From: Actinopolyspora mzabensis
Lineage (GTDB): Bacteria > Actinomycetota > Actinomycetes > Mycobacteriales > Pseudonocardiaceae
Assembly (NCBI RefSeq): GCF_900101095.1
Contig: NZ_FNFM01000004.1
Location: 1 to 64,000 of the forward strand
Reading direction: 5' to 3'
DNA: 64,000 nucleotides
A program made the translations under genes and the position numbers. The stretch's first letter is position 1. Each line of letters opens with the position of its first letter. The notes beneath the pieces were generated by a model, which had not been told where the DNA came from, did not search any database, and saw only the letters and a list, made by a program, of their open reading frames with translations. This document shows, piece by piece, positions 36,010-44,599 of the stretch.

Positions 36010-37406
36010 GCCGGCGGGTTTCGGCCACGGTCACCGGGGCAGCCCGTCCGCGTGTCGTGGTCGCGGCTCCGGGGTCCGGCCACGGCAAGACCACCGTCGC
36101 GACCGGACTGCTCGCGGCACTGCGCCAGCGTCTCGGCAGGGTGGCGGGCTTCAAGGTGGGGCCCGACTACATCGATCCCGGGTACCACGCCGTGGCCACC
36201 GGCGCACCGGGCCGCAACCTCGACCCCGTCCTGGTCGGGGAGGGTCGTGTCGCCCCGTTGTTCGCCCACGGTGCAGAGGGGGCGGACCTCTCCGTGGTCG
36301 AGGGCGTCATGGGGCTGTTCGACGGCAGGCTCGGTTCCGTGGACGAGGTTCCGTCCTACGGATCCACGGCTCATGTCGCCTCCCTGCTGGACGCTCCTGT
36401 GGTGCTCGTGGTGGATGCCAAGGGGCAGAGTCAGAGCGTAGCCGCGTTGTTGCACGGTTTCCGTGCTTTCCAACCGGGACTGCGGCTGGGAGGTGTGATC
36501 TTCAACAGGGTCGGCTCGGCACGGCACGAGGGGATCCTGCGGGAGGCCGCGCGCTCCGTGGGAATCAACGTGCTCGGAGTTCTCGCCCGTGCCGATGAGC
36601 TGCACGTCCCCTCGCGCCATCTCGGCCTCGTTACCGCCGCCGAGCGCGGCTCACGGGCCGATGAGGCGGTCGCGGGCATGGCGCGGATCGTGGCCTCGGG
36701 GGTCGATCTCGACGCGGTGGCCGCGCTCGCCGAGTCTGCCTCCGGAATGTCCGTCGAGCCGTGGCGCCCCGGAACCGCGATCGGCGACAGCGAGGTGACG
36801 GCGGGGTCGCCTAGGGTGGCGGTGGCGGGCGGACCGGCGTTCACCTTCGGCTACACCGAACACGTGGAGCTGCTGCGAGCGGCGGGTGCGGAGGTCACCG
36901 TGGTCGATCCGCTGCGGGACGAACGGTTGCCCGCGGGCACCAGCGGATTGATTCTGCCCGGCGGTTTCCCGGAACAGTACGTCGCGGAACTGTCCGCCAA
37001 CGAAAAACTGCGCCACCACATCGCGAACCGTGTCGACGACGGCCTGCCGGTGCACGCCGAATGCGCGGGTCTGCTGTACCTGGCGCGGAGTCTGGACGGA
37101 TATCCGCTGTGCGGCGTGGTGGACGCCGACGCACGGATGTCCCCGCGGCTCACGCTCGGCTACCGCGAGGCGGTGGCGGCGAGTGACTCGGTGCTGTTCG
37201 ACGAGGGAAGCAGGGTGTCCGGGCACGAGTTCCACCGCACCGTGCTCACCCGGGCAGCCGGGGAGAATCCGGCGTGGTTCTGGCGCGACGACGGTGTGGT
37301 GACCGAGGGATTCGTGCGCGAGAGGCTGCACGCTTCCTACCTGCACACCCACCCGGTTGCTATACCGGGGGCGATCGCGCGGTTCGTGCGGGAGTGCTCC
37401 CGCTGA
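36006..37406 (+). CDS. cobB: Hydrogenobyrinic acid a,c-diamide synthase
   Basis: 466-residue glutamine amidotransferase that amidates the a and c side chains of hydrogenobyrinic acid before cobalt insertion (aerobic route). P-loop APGSGHGKTT at 21-30; GFKVGPDYIDPGYH and ADLSVVEGVMGLFDG are CobB/CbiA signatures. The C-terminal GATase domain has LILPGGFPEQY and the nucleophile Cys at about 352 in HAECAGLLYL; the paired His is in SYLHTHP. GTG 36006 overlaps the cobO stop; GTG 36003 is an equally good start. A 493-base gap separates it from the next gene. Confidence 0.95.
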   Translation: MSRRVSATVTGAARPRVVVAAPGSGHGKTTVATGLLAALRQRLGRVAGFKVGPDYIDPGYHAVATGAPGRNLDPVLVGEGRVAPLFAHGAEGADLSVVEGVMGLFDGRLGSVDEVPSYGSTAHVASLLDAPVVLVVDAKGQSQSVAALLHGFRAFQPGLRLGGVIFNRVGSARHEGILREAARSVGINVLGVLARADELHVPSRHLGLVTAAERGSRADEAVAGMARIVASGVDLDAVAALAESASGMSVEPWRPGTAIGDSEVTAGSPRVAVAGGPAFTFGYTEHVELLRAAGAEVTVVDPLRDERLPAGTSGLILPGGFPEQYVAELSANEKLRHHIANRVDDGLPVHAECAGLLYLARSLDGYPLCGVVDADARMSPRLTLGYREAVAASDSVLFDEGSRVSGHEFHRTVLTRAAGENPAWFWRDDGVVTEGFVRERLHASYLHTHPVAIPGAIARFVRECSR

Positions 37407-37899
37407 CGGCACGGGCGGTGAACCCGGCCCCGAGCGCCGGAACCTCCGCCGGACGGGCGTGAGTCCCCGTCCTCGGGCTGTTGTCCGAGTGAAAACGTGC
37501 CGGGAGGCCCGTTGATCTCGTCGGATCGACTTCGAATTGCTCCCCGACCGTCCGGGCGGTGCCGCGTCGTTGCTCCACTGTGGAACCATTGTTCCCGTTC
37601 GCGTGCCGTGTGCGGCCGGAACGGTGCGCTCGGTGTCCACGGCAGTGTCGCGATACGGTCGATCGGTACGCGTCGTGGTTTTTTCACCGTCGCATCGAGG
37701 ACCGGTGCGCGGTGTTTTCGAGAACCGAGTGCCGCTCGCCTGCGCCACGGATGACCGCGGGACGAGCGGAAACCCTCGTCGGGTCGCCGATGTCTGGTCC
37801 GCCTCGACACGGGAGAACGGCCGCACCGGGTGCGGCGCGCGTCGATTGTCCGCAGTGGTATTACTTGCACCGCGTTGGGCGGGAGAGGAGAACGATCGC
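37407..37899. other. Long intergenic region upstream of the CobM-like gene
   Basis: 493 bases. The frame of the next gene is open from 37537, but the 121 extra residues have no family similarity and look like chance coding in GC-rich DNA. No cobalamin box (GCCACTG) is present on either strand. The ribosome-binding GGGAGAGGAG is at 37881-37890. I see no other feature; a promoter for the diverged cobM-cobL-cobE unit probably lies here. Confidence 0.45.
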
Positions 37900-39540
37900 A
37901 TGACTTCGGGAACTCGCACCGGGCTGGTCTCTTTCGTAGGGGCGGGCCCCGGTGCGGTCGATCTGATGACACTGCGCGCCGCGCGTCGGATCTCCGAGGC
38001 GGACATCGTTCTCTGTAGCCCGAGTACGATTTCTCCCGAGGGGGTGCGGGAACACGCACGCGCCGACGTCGAGCTGCTCGACACCACCGCGATCGACAAG
38101 CGCGAGGTCCAGGAGATCTACCGGAGGGCGGAGCGGGAACGCCTGCGAGTGGTGCGGTTGCATTCCGGTGACGCCGCGGTCTGGAGTTCGCTACAGCAGC
38201 AGTACGACACCTGCGCGCGCATGGAACTGGAAGTGGAGATGGTGCCAGGGGTGGCCGGCCACACCGCTGCTGCCGCCGCGGTCGGCAGGGAACTCACCGG
38301 TGCGGAGCAAGAGTATCCCCTCATGGTCGCCAGGCCGGACGGTCAATCCAACACGCTTCCCGAGGCCTCGAAAGCGCGGGAGTTCGCCGAGAACGGTATG
38401 ACCATGGCGCTGTCGGTTTCCGCGTCACGCACCGGTCAACTCGTGGAACGGTTGCGCACGGCCGGGTACGGTGACGACGTTCCCGTGGTCGTCGCCTACA
38501 AGGTCACGTGCTCGGACGAGTTGGTGCTGCGCAGCAGCGTCGGCGAGCTCGAGGGAATCGTCAAGAAGCACAGGCTCTGGCGGAACACGCTCTTCCTGGT
38601 CGGTGAGGCCCTGCGCTCGCAGGCCACACGTGCGCGATCCTATTCTTCCGGACGGCCGCCGGGGGAGGGGACGCGGAACGGTCGCCACGCGGAATCGAGC
38701 TCGGGATGGCGCGGTGGTTCCGGTGCTCGGTACTCCGCCGGACGGTGGGGCGCGGAGCGGAGTTCGGGAACCCGCGGTGCTTCCGGGGGCTCCGCGAGCG
38801 GTCCGGACGGGCCGTTGCCGCAGCTCCGTTCGGACGAACAGCGTGATGGTGCGCGTGCCGACGCCGATGTCGCCTGGTGGGCGGTTCGCGACTGGCAGCA
38901 GAACACCAGGGATGCTGTTCGGACCGGTGGTCGCGGCGGTGTTCGGCACTCGGTCGTGGCCGAGCAACAGTCCGCCGAGGGGAGCACGGTTCCCGAAGAA
39001 GACGTGGCCACCGAACAGGATGCCGCGGTGGCCGGGACCGGGAAGGACGAGGCCCCGACAGCGGACGGTTCCGCGGCGCCCGAGCCGGTGGCGGACGTCG
39101 AACCGGCGCCCACCGCTGACGAGCTGGTCCCGGGGGCGGCGGGAGACGGAGCGAGCGGTCCCGAGGGGAGGGAGCGCGACGACGTGCCGTCCGCATCGAA
39201 CGACTCCGCCGGCGCTGCGGAACGGGAGACTGCCGAGGAGCCGGTCGCGTCCGAGGAGAATCCGCGGGAACGGCCCACTGCCGAAGGGGACGAACAGGTC
39301 GGGGTATCGAGTGCGGCGGCGACCGACGACGTCCCGGACCCGAAAACCGAGAAGAACGGGTCCGGTGCCGATACCTCTGCGAAGTCCGGCGCCAAGAGGT
39401 CGACGACCAAGTCCGGCGGTGGCAGGTCGAACACCGCGAAGAGCGGCACCAGAACCAGGTCGCAGCAGAAGAGCACGACGAACGGGAACAGGAGCGGTTC
39501 GTCGAGTACCGGTTCCGGGAAGCGACGCGCCGCCGAATAG
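37900..39540 (+). CDS. CobM-like tetrapyrrole methylase with a 300-residue low-complexity tail
   Basis: 546 residues. Residues 9-240 are a precorrin-4 C11-methyltransferase-like domain: VGAGPG (14-18 SAM loop), VVRLHSGD (84-91) and VPGVAGHTAAAAAVG (115-129). It departs from CobM where the family has GDP (GDA here) and Q-T-x-I-L-T-R (EYPLMVARP here), so activity or substrate may differ. Residues 241-546 are disordered-looking: first Ser/Gly/Arg-rich, then Glu/Asp/Ala-rich, last Lys/Ser/Thr/Arg-rich (TAKSGTRTRSQQKSTTNGNR). A canonical CobM is encoded at 54312. ATG 37900 follows GGGAGAGGAG. The CobL-like gene starts 67 bases downstream. Confidence 0.82.
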   Translation: MTSGTRTGLVSFVGAGPGAVDLMTLRAARRISEADIVLCSPSTISPEGVREHARADVELLDTTAIDKREVQEIYRRAERERLRVVRLHSGDAAVWSSLQQQYDTCARMELEVEMVPGVAGHTAAAAAVGRELTGAEQEYPLMVARPDGQSNTLPEASKAREFAENGMTMALSVSASRTGQLVERLRTAGYGDDVPVVVAYKVTCSDELVLRSSVGELEGIVKKHRLWRNTLFLVGEALRSQATRARSYSSGRPPGEGTRNGRHAESSSGWRGGSGARYSAGRWGAERSSGTRGASGGSASGPDGPLPQLRSDEQRDGARADADVAWWAVRDWQQNTRDAVRTGGRGGVRHSVVAEQQSAEGSTVPEEDVATEQDAAVAGTGKDEAPTADGSAAPEPVADVEPAPTADELVPGAAGDGASGPEGRERDDVPSASNDSAGAAERETAEEPVASEENPRERPTAEGDEQVGVSSAAATDDVPDPKTEKNGSGADTSAKSGAKRSTTKSGGGRSNTAKSGTRTRSQQKSTTNGNRSGSSSTGSGKRRAAE

Positions 39541-39607
39541 GAAGTCGCCGAACAGGAAGTCACTGCGAGAATCCAACTCAACCTTCTAGTCGGACGGAGT
39601 GCGCGAC

Positions 39608-40816
39608 GTGGCGGTCACGGTTATCGGAATCGACGGTGGACCGTTGCCCGAGGGTGCGGCCGAGGTGCTGAACTCAGCGGAACTGATCGTGGGAGCTCCC
39701 CCGCACTTGCGGGAGCACGCTCCGGAAGGGGTGCGAACGGTCGAGCTCGGTTCGTTCGGCCCCGCGTTGAGCGCGCTTTCCGCGTTGACCGCCGAGGAAA
39801 CCGGTGTGGTGCTCGCCTCGGGGGACCCCGGGTTCTTCGGTGCCGTCCGCGCCCTGCGCGACAAGGGAGTGCGGTGCGCGGTGTTGCCCGCCTTGTCCAG
39901 CGTGCAACGACTGCTCGCGGGCATGGGGCGCTCCTGGGAGGACGCCAGTGTGATCAGCGCGCGTATCGGGGGACTGCACCGTGCGCTCAACATCTGTCGT
40001 GCGCGTTCGGCTGTGGTGGTGCTGACCGGCGGTGACACCGGACCGGCCCAACTCGCCTCCGGGCTGCGTGGCTGGCGCCGCACGATGATCGTCGGTGAGG
40101 ACCTCGGTGGTGAGCACGAGCGTGTGACCACGATCGATCCGGAGGAGGCAGCGGAACGCAACTGGTTCGAACCCAACATCGTCTGTTGTGTGGACGATCC
40201 TGACGCCGTGCCCGGACGTAGTTGGCACAGCGGGGGCGAGCCCACACCTCCGGAGCGGTGGGCCCTTCCGGAAGCCGAGTTCTCCCATCGAGAGGGAACC
40301 GTCACTCCCAGCGAAGTTCGTGCGCTCGCGCTGGCTCGACTGACTCCCCGGCCCGGCACCCTGGTGTGGGACGTGGGTGCGGGATCGGGTTCGGTGGCGG
40401 TGGAATGCGCCAGGATGGGGGCCGCCTGCGTTGCGGTGGAGTCCGACGAGGCCCAGGTCGTACGGTTGGTTTCCAACGCTGCCGCCCACGGGGTGAACGT
40501 CCGCGTCGAGGAGGGCGCCGCGCCGGCGGTGTTGCGGAGGCTCGCCAAGCCGGATTCGATTTTCGTCGGGCTCGACGACGCGGAAGTGCTCACCGCCTGC
40601 GCCCATGTGGGGGCGCGGCGCGTCGTGCTCGCTTCGCACACGCTGGACCGGATCGCGGCGAACAGGGATGTGCTGCGCCACGCCGGTTACCGCGTCGAGG
40701 GAGTGCAGCTCTTCGCCAACCGGATGGTCACTTCCGATAGGGACGTTTCGGGGTTGGCGGCGGGTGAACCGGTGGTACTGCTCTCCGCCGAGCTTCCCAA
40801 CGGGGATGCCGTGTGA
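39608..40816 (+). CDS. CobL-like fused CbiE/CbiT methyltransferase, second diverged copy
   Basis: 402 residues. N-terminal CbiE-type domain (VTVIGIDGGPLPEGAAEVL; VLASGDPGFFGAVRAL) and C-terminal CbiT-type domain (EFSHREGTVTPSEVRALALA; LVWDVGAGSGSVAVECARM). It is of the shorter kind I recall from Streptomyces cobalamin clusters; the mycobacterial kind is at 55052. In the CbiT half the usual V-F-V-G-G-G and N-A-V-T stretches read IFVGLDDAE and LASHT. It would methylate C5 and C15 and decarboxylate precorrin-6B, if active. GTG 39608 is preferred over 39599 because GGAG (39596-39599) is then 8 bases away. It overlaps the next gene by GTGA. Confidence 0.85.
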   Translation: MAVTVIGIDGGPLPEGAAEVLNSAELIVGAPPHLREHAPEGVRTVELGSFGPALSALSALTAEETGVVLASGDPGFFGAVRALRDKGVRCAVLPALSSVQRLLAGMGRSWEDASVISARIGGLHRALNICRARSAVVVLTGGDTGPAQLASGLRGWRRTMIVGEDLGGEHERVTTIDPEEAAERNWFEPNIVCCVDDPDAVPGRSWHSGGEPTPPERWALPEAEFSHREGTVTPSEVRALALARLTPRPGTLVWDVGAGSGSVAVECARMGAACVAVESDEAQVVRLVSNAAAHGVNVRVEEGAAPAVLRRLAKPDSIFVGLDDAEVLTACAHVGARRVVLASHTLDRIAANRDVLRHAGYRVEGVQLFANRMVTSDRDVSGLAAGEPVVLLSAELPNGDAV

Positions 40817-41298
40817 GCGTCACCGGAGCGCTGGCGATCGGTATCGGTGCTTCCAGCGGAGTAACCGCTGCCGCCGTCACGGAAGCACTGTCCGCACTGG
40901 ACGGATGTTTTTCCGGCGATTTCCCTGTCGTTCGGGCGGTGGCCACGATCGAGCGTGCGGCGGAGTCGGAGCAGCTGCGCGCCGGACTCCGGGAACACTC
41001 GCGGCGCTGGTCGCTCGCGGTCGAAGGGGAGCTGCCGATGCTGTGCTACTCGGCCGAAGCGCTCGCCGAAACGACCGTCCCCAACCCGAGCGATTCCGTG
41101 GGACAACGGGTCGGCACTCCCAGCGTCGCGGAAGCGGCCTGCCTGCGTGCCGCCACCGAGCTGGGGGAGGGCCCGGCTCGGATGGTGCTGCACAAGTTCG
41201 TCACCGCCGGGGTCACGCTCGCGGCGGCCAACCCCACGGGAGCCCCGCTGGCGTTGCGACCGGCCTTTCCCGGAAGAGTGCTCCGCCGGCTGCGTTGA
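40813..41298 (+). CDS. cobE: CobE / CbiG C-terminal domain protein
   Basis: 161-residue stand-alone CbiG_C domain: LAIGIGASSGVTAAAVTEAL at the start, VGTPSVAEAACLRAATELGE in the middle and VLHKFVTAGVTLAAANPTG at the end. CobE is needed for aerobic cobalamin synthesis in Pseudomonas, with a suggested role in handling a methylated intermediate; CbiG uses the same fold plus an N-terminal domain that opens the ring-A lactone. That N-terminal domain is absent here. GTG 40813 overlaps the stop of the CobL-like gene, so the two are coupled. Confidence 0.85.
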   Translation: MSVTGALAIGIGASSGVTAAAVTEALSALDGCFSGDFPVVRAVATIERAAESEQLRAGLREHSRRWSLAVEGELPMLCYSAEALAETTVPNPSDSVGQRVGTPSVAEAACLRAATELGEGPARMVLHKFVTAGVTLAAANPTGAPLALRPAFPGRVLRRLR

Positions 41299-41811
41299 TC
41301 CTCGCGTGCGGAGATCCCGGGCCGGTCACCGTGCTCGCCTTTCGGCGCGCCGAGTGTTACAACCGCGCCAAGTCGGATACGCAACGGCCAAGTCGGATAC
41401 GCAAAGTGAGTAATTTTTCCACTATTAGTCCGATTTGGCGATAGATCTTGACTATAACGAGTGAACCTACACTACAGTACTGCAAGCTATATGTGAGAAA
41501 ACTTCGACTTGCGTGGTTGCCTCCAGCCTTACGGGTGAACCGACCGCGCCCACCACCGCACCGACTGGGGGTGTGCGGTGGTGTTTTCTTTCCGGGCGTG
41601 TTTTCGCTGTGCAACGTCGTACTTCCGCTCTCTCCGGAGCGTCGTTTCGCGGCTTCCGTGGATTCCTCGAGGATGTGACATTGTCAACAGTTCGTTCGAG
41701 CAAGCTCGTGGAATCTTGTTTCCGTTGCATGGAATCCGGTGTGCCCAGGTCAGATCCTCGTCAAGTGGGTACGGCCCGTTGCGCTGGGGCGGGGTGCCTA
41801 GGCTGGGCGTC
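41299..41811. other. Intergenic region with direct repeats and AT-rich islet
   Basis: 513 bases between cobE and the aminotransferase gene. It holds the 20-bp-period repeats listed separately and an AT-rich islet (about 41401-41515) with TTGACT at 41448-41453 as a possible -35. From 41520 on composition returns to normal. No ORF with coding character is visible before the ATG at 41812. Confidence 0.5.
41367..41404. repeat. 18-bp direct repeat, period 20, with an inverted partial copy downstream
   Basis: GCCAAGTCGGATACGCAA occurs at 41367-41384 and 41387-41404. A degenerate inverted copy (GCCAAATCGGACTA on the minus strand) lies at about 41426-41439. Spacing of two helical turns is typical for a protein that binds direct repeats side by side. 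Confidence 0.8.
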
Positions 41812-42912
41812 ATGGCACTGGTTGAACGCTCTCTACTCGGCCCCGGGCCGTCGAACACCTATCCGGAGGCCACCGCGGCTCTGGCAGCTCCGCTGCTCGG
41901 TCACCTGGACCCGGAGTTCCTGAAACTGCTCGACGACACCGGGGAACGACTGCGGTCGGTCTGGGGGACCCGAAACCTCCGTACGCTTCCGCTTTCCGGA
42001 ACCGGCTCCATCGGCATGGAGGCGGCCTTCGTCAACTTCGTGCACCCGGGTGACGTGGTCGTCGTGGCCGTCAACGGTCTGTTCGGCGAACGCATGTGCG
42101 ATGTCGCGAGCCGTTACGGAGCCGAGGTCGTGCGCGTCGACCACGACTGGGGAGAGCCCGTGGACGTCCAGCGCGTGCTGGACGCCCATCCCTCCCCGGC
42201 GCTGGTGGCAGCCGTGCACGCAGAGACCTCCACCGGTGTGCGCAGCGATATCGGTCGGCTCGGCGAGGCGTTGCGCGCCCGCGGCGACAACACCCTGCTG
42301 CTGGCGGACTGTGTGACCTCGATCGCTGGTGAACAGATCGACCTCGACGCCTGGAACGTCGACATCGCCTACGCCGGCACGCAGAAATGCCTCGGGGTGC
42401 CTCCCGGGCTCGCGCCGTTCACGGTCTCCGAACGCGCCTGGGAGCGCAGGGTCGAGAAGCCCACCACGTGGTACCTGGATCTCGGGCTCATCGGGAACTA
42501 CGTGACCGGAGGCGCCTCCGGCGGACGTGCCTATCACCACACCGCGCCCACCGCGATGGTCGCCTCGCTGCACGCCGCGCTCGGGCGGGTGCTCGAGGAG
42601 GGAATGCCCGCCGTCGCCGAGCGCCACCGCGCGGCGGGCGAGGCGCTGCAGCAAGGCCTGCGGGGGATGGGGCTCGAACTGTTCGCCCCGGAGGGCAACA
42701 GGCTGCACCAGTTGACGAGCGTGTGGGTGCCCGAAGGGGTGGACTCCGCGGACGTGCGCAAGCAACTGCTGACCGACTACGGCATCGAGATCGGTGCCGG
42801 TGCCGGACCGTTCGCCAACAGCGTCTGGCGTATCGGCCTCATGGGCAACAACGCGCGGCTGGACCGGGTGGAGATGCTGCTCGGCGCGTTGCGCACCATC
42901 CTCGGCCGGTGA
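41812..42912 (+). CDS. Class V aminotransferase, alanine/serine-glyoxylate aminotransferase-like
   Basis: 366-residue PLP enzyme. ERSLLGPGPSNTYPEATAAL is the alanine-glyoxylate/serine-glyoxylate aminotransferase start, LPLSGTGSIGMEAAF is the cofactor phosphate loop, LLADCVTSIAG holds the PLP-pyridine Asp, and the Schiff-base Lys is at 192 in AGTQKCLGVPPGL. ATG 41812 is the start; no good Shine-Dalgarno is seen. It probably moves an amino group from alanine or serine to glyoxylate. Its location among cobalamin genes has no obvious metabolic reason. A strong hairpin ends the gene at 42933. Confidence 0.9.
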   Translation: MALVERSLLGPGPSNTYPEATAALAAPLLGHLDPEFLKLLDDTGERLRSVWGTRNLRTLPLSGTGSIGMEAAFVNFVHPGDVVVVAVNGLFGERMCDVASRYGAEVVRVDHDWGEPVDVQRVLDAHPSPALVAAVHAETSTGVRSDIGRLGEALRARGDNTLLLADCVTSIAGEQIDLDAWNVDIAYAGTQKCLGVPPGLAPFTVSERAWERRVEKPTTWYLDLGLIGNYVTGGASGGRAYHHTAPTAMVASLHAALGRVLEEGMPAVAERHRAAGEALQQGLRGMGLELFAPEGNRLHQLTSVWVPEGVDSADVRKQLLTDYGIEIGAGAGPFANSVWRIGLMGNNARLDRVEMLLGALRTILGR

Positions 42913-42932
42913 TCGGTCCGGCCCACCCGTCC

Positions 42933-42983
42933 ACGTGCCCGTGCCCGACCCCGTCACCCCGGCGGGGCCGGGCACGAGCACGT
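42933..42983 (+). terminator. Terminator hairpin after the aminotransferase gene
   Basis: A 15-base arm starting ACGTGCCCGTGCCCG (42933-42947) pairs with CGGGCACGAGCACGT (42969-42983): 14 pairs with one C-A mismatch, around a 21-base loop that contains a further short GC stem. It lies 20 bases after the stop. Confidence 0.65.
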
Positions 42984-43034
42984 CCGGAATGTTCCCGAGC
43001 ATGGAACTCCCACGGTGCGCAATCGCGCATCGGA

Positions 43035-43226
43035 GTGGCCGTGCTCGCGGGTGCGTTCTCGGCGCTCGGTGTTCCGATGGCTGGGATCGACGGGGGTATC
43101 GGAAATCACTTCGAACTTCTCGGGGATCCGACCCCGGCGGTCTTCATGGCACTATGGGTAGGCGCCGCGCTCTGGTGGAAGCTGTCCGGTCCCAAGCCGC
43201 ACGAAGCCGTGCGTGCTCAACAGTGA
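43035..43226 (+). CDS. Small membrane protein, unknown
   Basis: A possible 63-residue protein ending at TGA 43224. It reads MAVLAGAFSALGVPMAGIDG, then GIGNHFELLGDP, then TPAVFMALWVGAALWWKLSG, giving two hydrophobic segments and a short charged tail (PKPHEAVRAQQ). This layered pattern is unlike a shadow of another gene and no other gene covers the stretch. GTG 43035 is the only in-frame start nearby, with GGAG overlapping it, so the true start is uncertain. It precedes cysG by 81 bases. Function unknown. Confidence 0.45.
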   Translation: MAVLAGAFSALGVPMAGIDGGIGNHFELLGDPTPAVFMALWVGAALWWKLSGPKPHEAVRAQQ

Positions 43227-43307
43227 CGGATACCAGCGGCAGCAACAGTCTCGAACCGACCCCGCCGATGTCGCCGGGGGTGTGACCCGACAGGAACGAC
43301 TACCCAG

Positions 43308-44543
43308 ATGACCTCGTACAGCCAGCACCATTACTTCGCCGGACTCGATCTGCAGGACAGGCGGGTGGTGGTCGTCGGAGCCGGAACCGTGGCACAGCGC
43401 CGCGTCCCCAGGCTGCTCAAGGCCGGGGCAAGCGTGGTGGTGATATCGCCGGAGGCCACCCCCGCCGTGGATGCCATGGCCGATTCCGGAGAGCTGGTGT
43501 GGCACCGCAGGCGGTACACCGAGGGAGATCTGGACGGGGCCTGGTACGTGGTGGCCTGTACCTCCAGCTCCGAGGTCAACGAGCGGGTCGTCGCCGAGGC
43601 GGAGCGTGAGCGGATCTTCTGCGTGCGCGCGGACGAGGCGAGCAGGGGCACCGCGGTCACGCCCGCCGTCGCGGAACACGACGGGCTGCTGCTCGGAGTG
43701 TTGGCCGGCGGTGATCACCGGAGGTCGGCAGTGGTCAAGGAGACGCTGCTGGAGGCGCTGCGCACCGGACAGGTCGAGGAACGTGCCGAACCACCGGAGC
43801 CAGGTGTCGCCCTCGTCGGCGGTGGCCCGGGGGATCCCGATCTGATCACGGTTCGGGGCCGCCAGTTGTTGGGGAGGGCCGACGTGGTGATCACCGACCG
43901 GCTCGCGCCGCGCGAACTGCTGGAAGAGCTCTCTCCCGACGTCGAGGTGATAGACGCCTCCAAGATCCCTTACGGGCGAGCGGCGAACCAGGAAGTCATC
44001 AACAAACTGCTGATCGAACGTGCCACGGCGGGAAACTTCGTGGTGCGGCTGAAGGGCGGGGACCCCTACGTCTACGGACGCGGTTTCGAGGAACTGCTCG
44101 CCTGCGTCGAGGCGGGGGTGGCCGTGACTGCGGTACCCGGGATAACCAGTGCGTTCGCGGCGCCGGCGATCGGAGACGTGCCGGTGACCCATCGCGGGGT
44201 GGCACACGAGGTGGTCGTGGTCTCCGGCCACGTGGGGCCGCACGACGAGCAGTCCCTGGTGGACTGGCCCGCGCTGGCCCGGTTGAACGGGACGCTGGTG
44301 CTGATGATGGCCGTCAAACGGATCCGTGAGTTCGCCGACGTGCTGCTCGAACACGGCAGGAGTCCCGAAACACCGGTCGCGGTGGTCCAGGAAGGCACCA
44401 TGCACGCGCAACGGACCCTGCGAAGCACCCTGGACGAGGTGGCCGACGAGGTCGAGAACTCAGAGGTCAGACCGCCCGCCGTGATCGTCGTCGGACCGGT
44501 GGCGGGGTTGGCTCCCGAACGCCGCACCCTGCCGGTTGGCTGA
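43308..44543 (+). CDS. cysG: Siroheme synthase-like fusion: precorrin-2 dehydrogenase domain plus uroporphyrinogen-III C-methyltransferase
   Basis: 411 residues. N-terminal Rossmann domain (DRRVVVVGAGTVAQRRVPRL, 18-37) like CysG-A/Met8, which oxidises precorrin-2 and can chelate iron for siroheme; C-terminal SUMT domain from about 165 (VALVGGGPGDPDLITVRGRQ, VVITDRLAPRELL, RLKGGDPYVYGRGFEE, VPGITSAFAAPA). SUMT adds the first two methyl groups at C2 and C7, committing to corrin or siroheme. It therefore stands at the branch between cobalamin and siroheme. Same position relative to cobB as I recall in mycobacteria (Rv2847c), apart from the inserted genes. A 36-bp palindrome ends the gene. Confidence 0.94.
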   Translation: MTSYSQHHYFAGLDLQDRRVVVVGAGTVAQRRVPRLLKAGASVVVISPEATPAVDAMADSGELVWHRRRYTEGDLDGAWYVVACTSSSEVNERVVAEAERERIFCVRADEASRGTAVTPAVAEHDGLLLGVLAGGDHRRSAVVKETLLEALRTGQVEERAEPPEPGVALVGGGPGDPDLITVRGRQLLGRADVVITDRLAPRELLEELSPDVEVIDASKIPYGRAANQEVINKLLIERATAGNFVVRLKGGDPYVYGRGFEELLACVEAGVAVTAVPGITSAFAAPAIGDVPVTHRGVAHEVVVVSGHVGPHDEQSLVDWPALARLNGTLVLMMAVKRIREFADVLLEHGRSPETPVAVVQEGTMHAQRTLRSTLDEVADEVENSEVRPPAVIVVGPVAGLAPERRTLPVG

Positions 44544-44553
44544 ATCCTCCGAA

Positions 44554-44589
44554 CGTCGGCGTCGATCTCGCGCGAGATCGACGCCGACG
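44554..44589. terminator. Perfect 36-bp palindrome between cysG and cobN
   Basis: CGTCGGCGTCGATCTCGC is followed directly by its exact reverse complement. It lies 10 bases after cysG and 10 bases after cobN on the other strand, so it should terminate both converging genes. Confidence 0.85.
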
Positions 44590-44599
44590 AGCCTCGGTG

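Noticed and set aside
37537-37899. 121-residue N-terminal extension of the CobM-like protein
   Set aside because: No similarity to any domain, poor start context; ATG 37900 has a good ribosome-binding site and begins right before the methylase domain.
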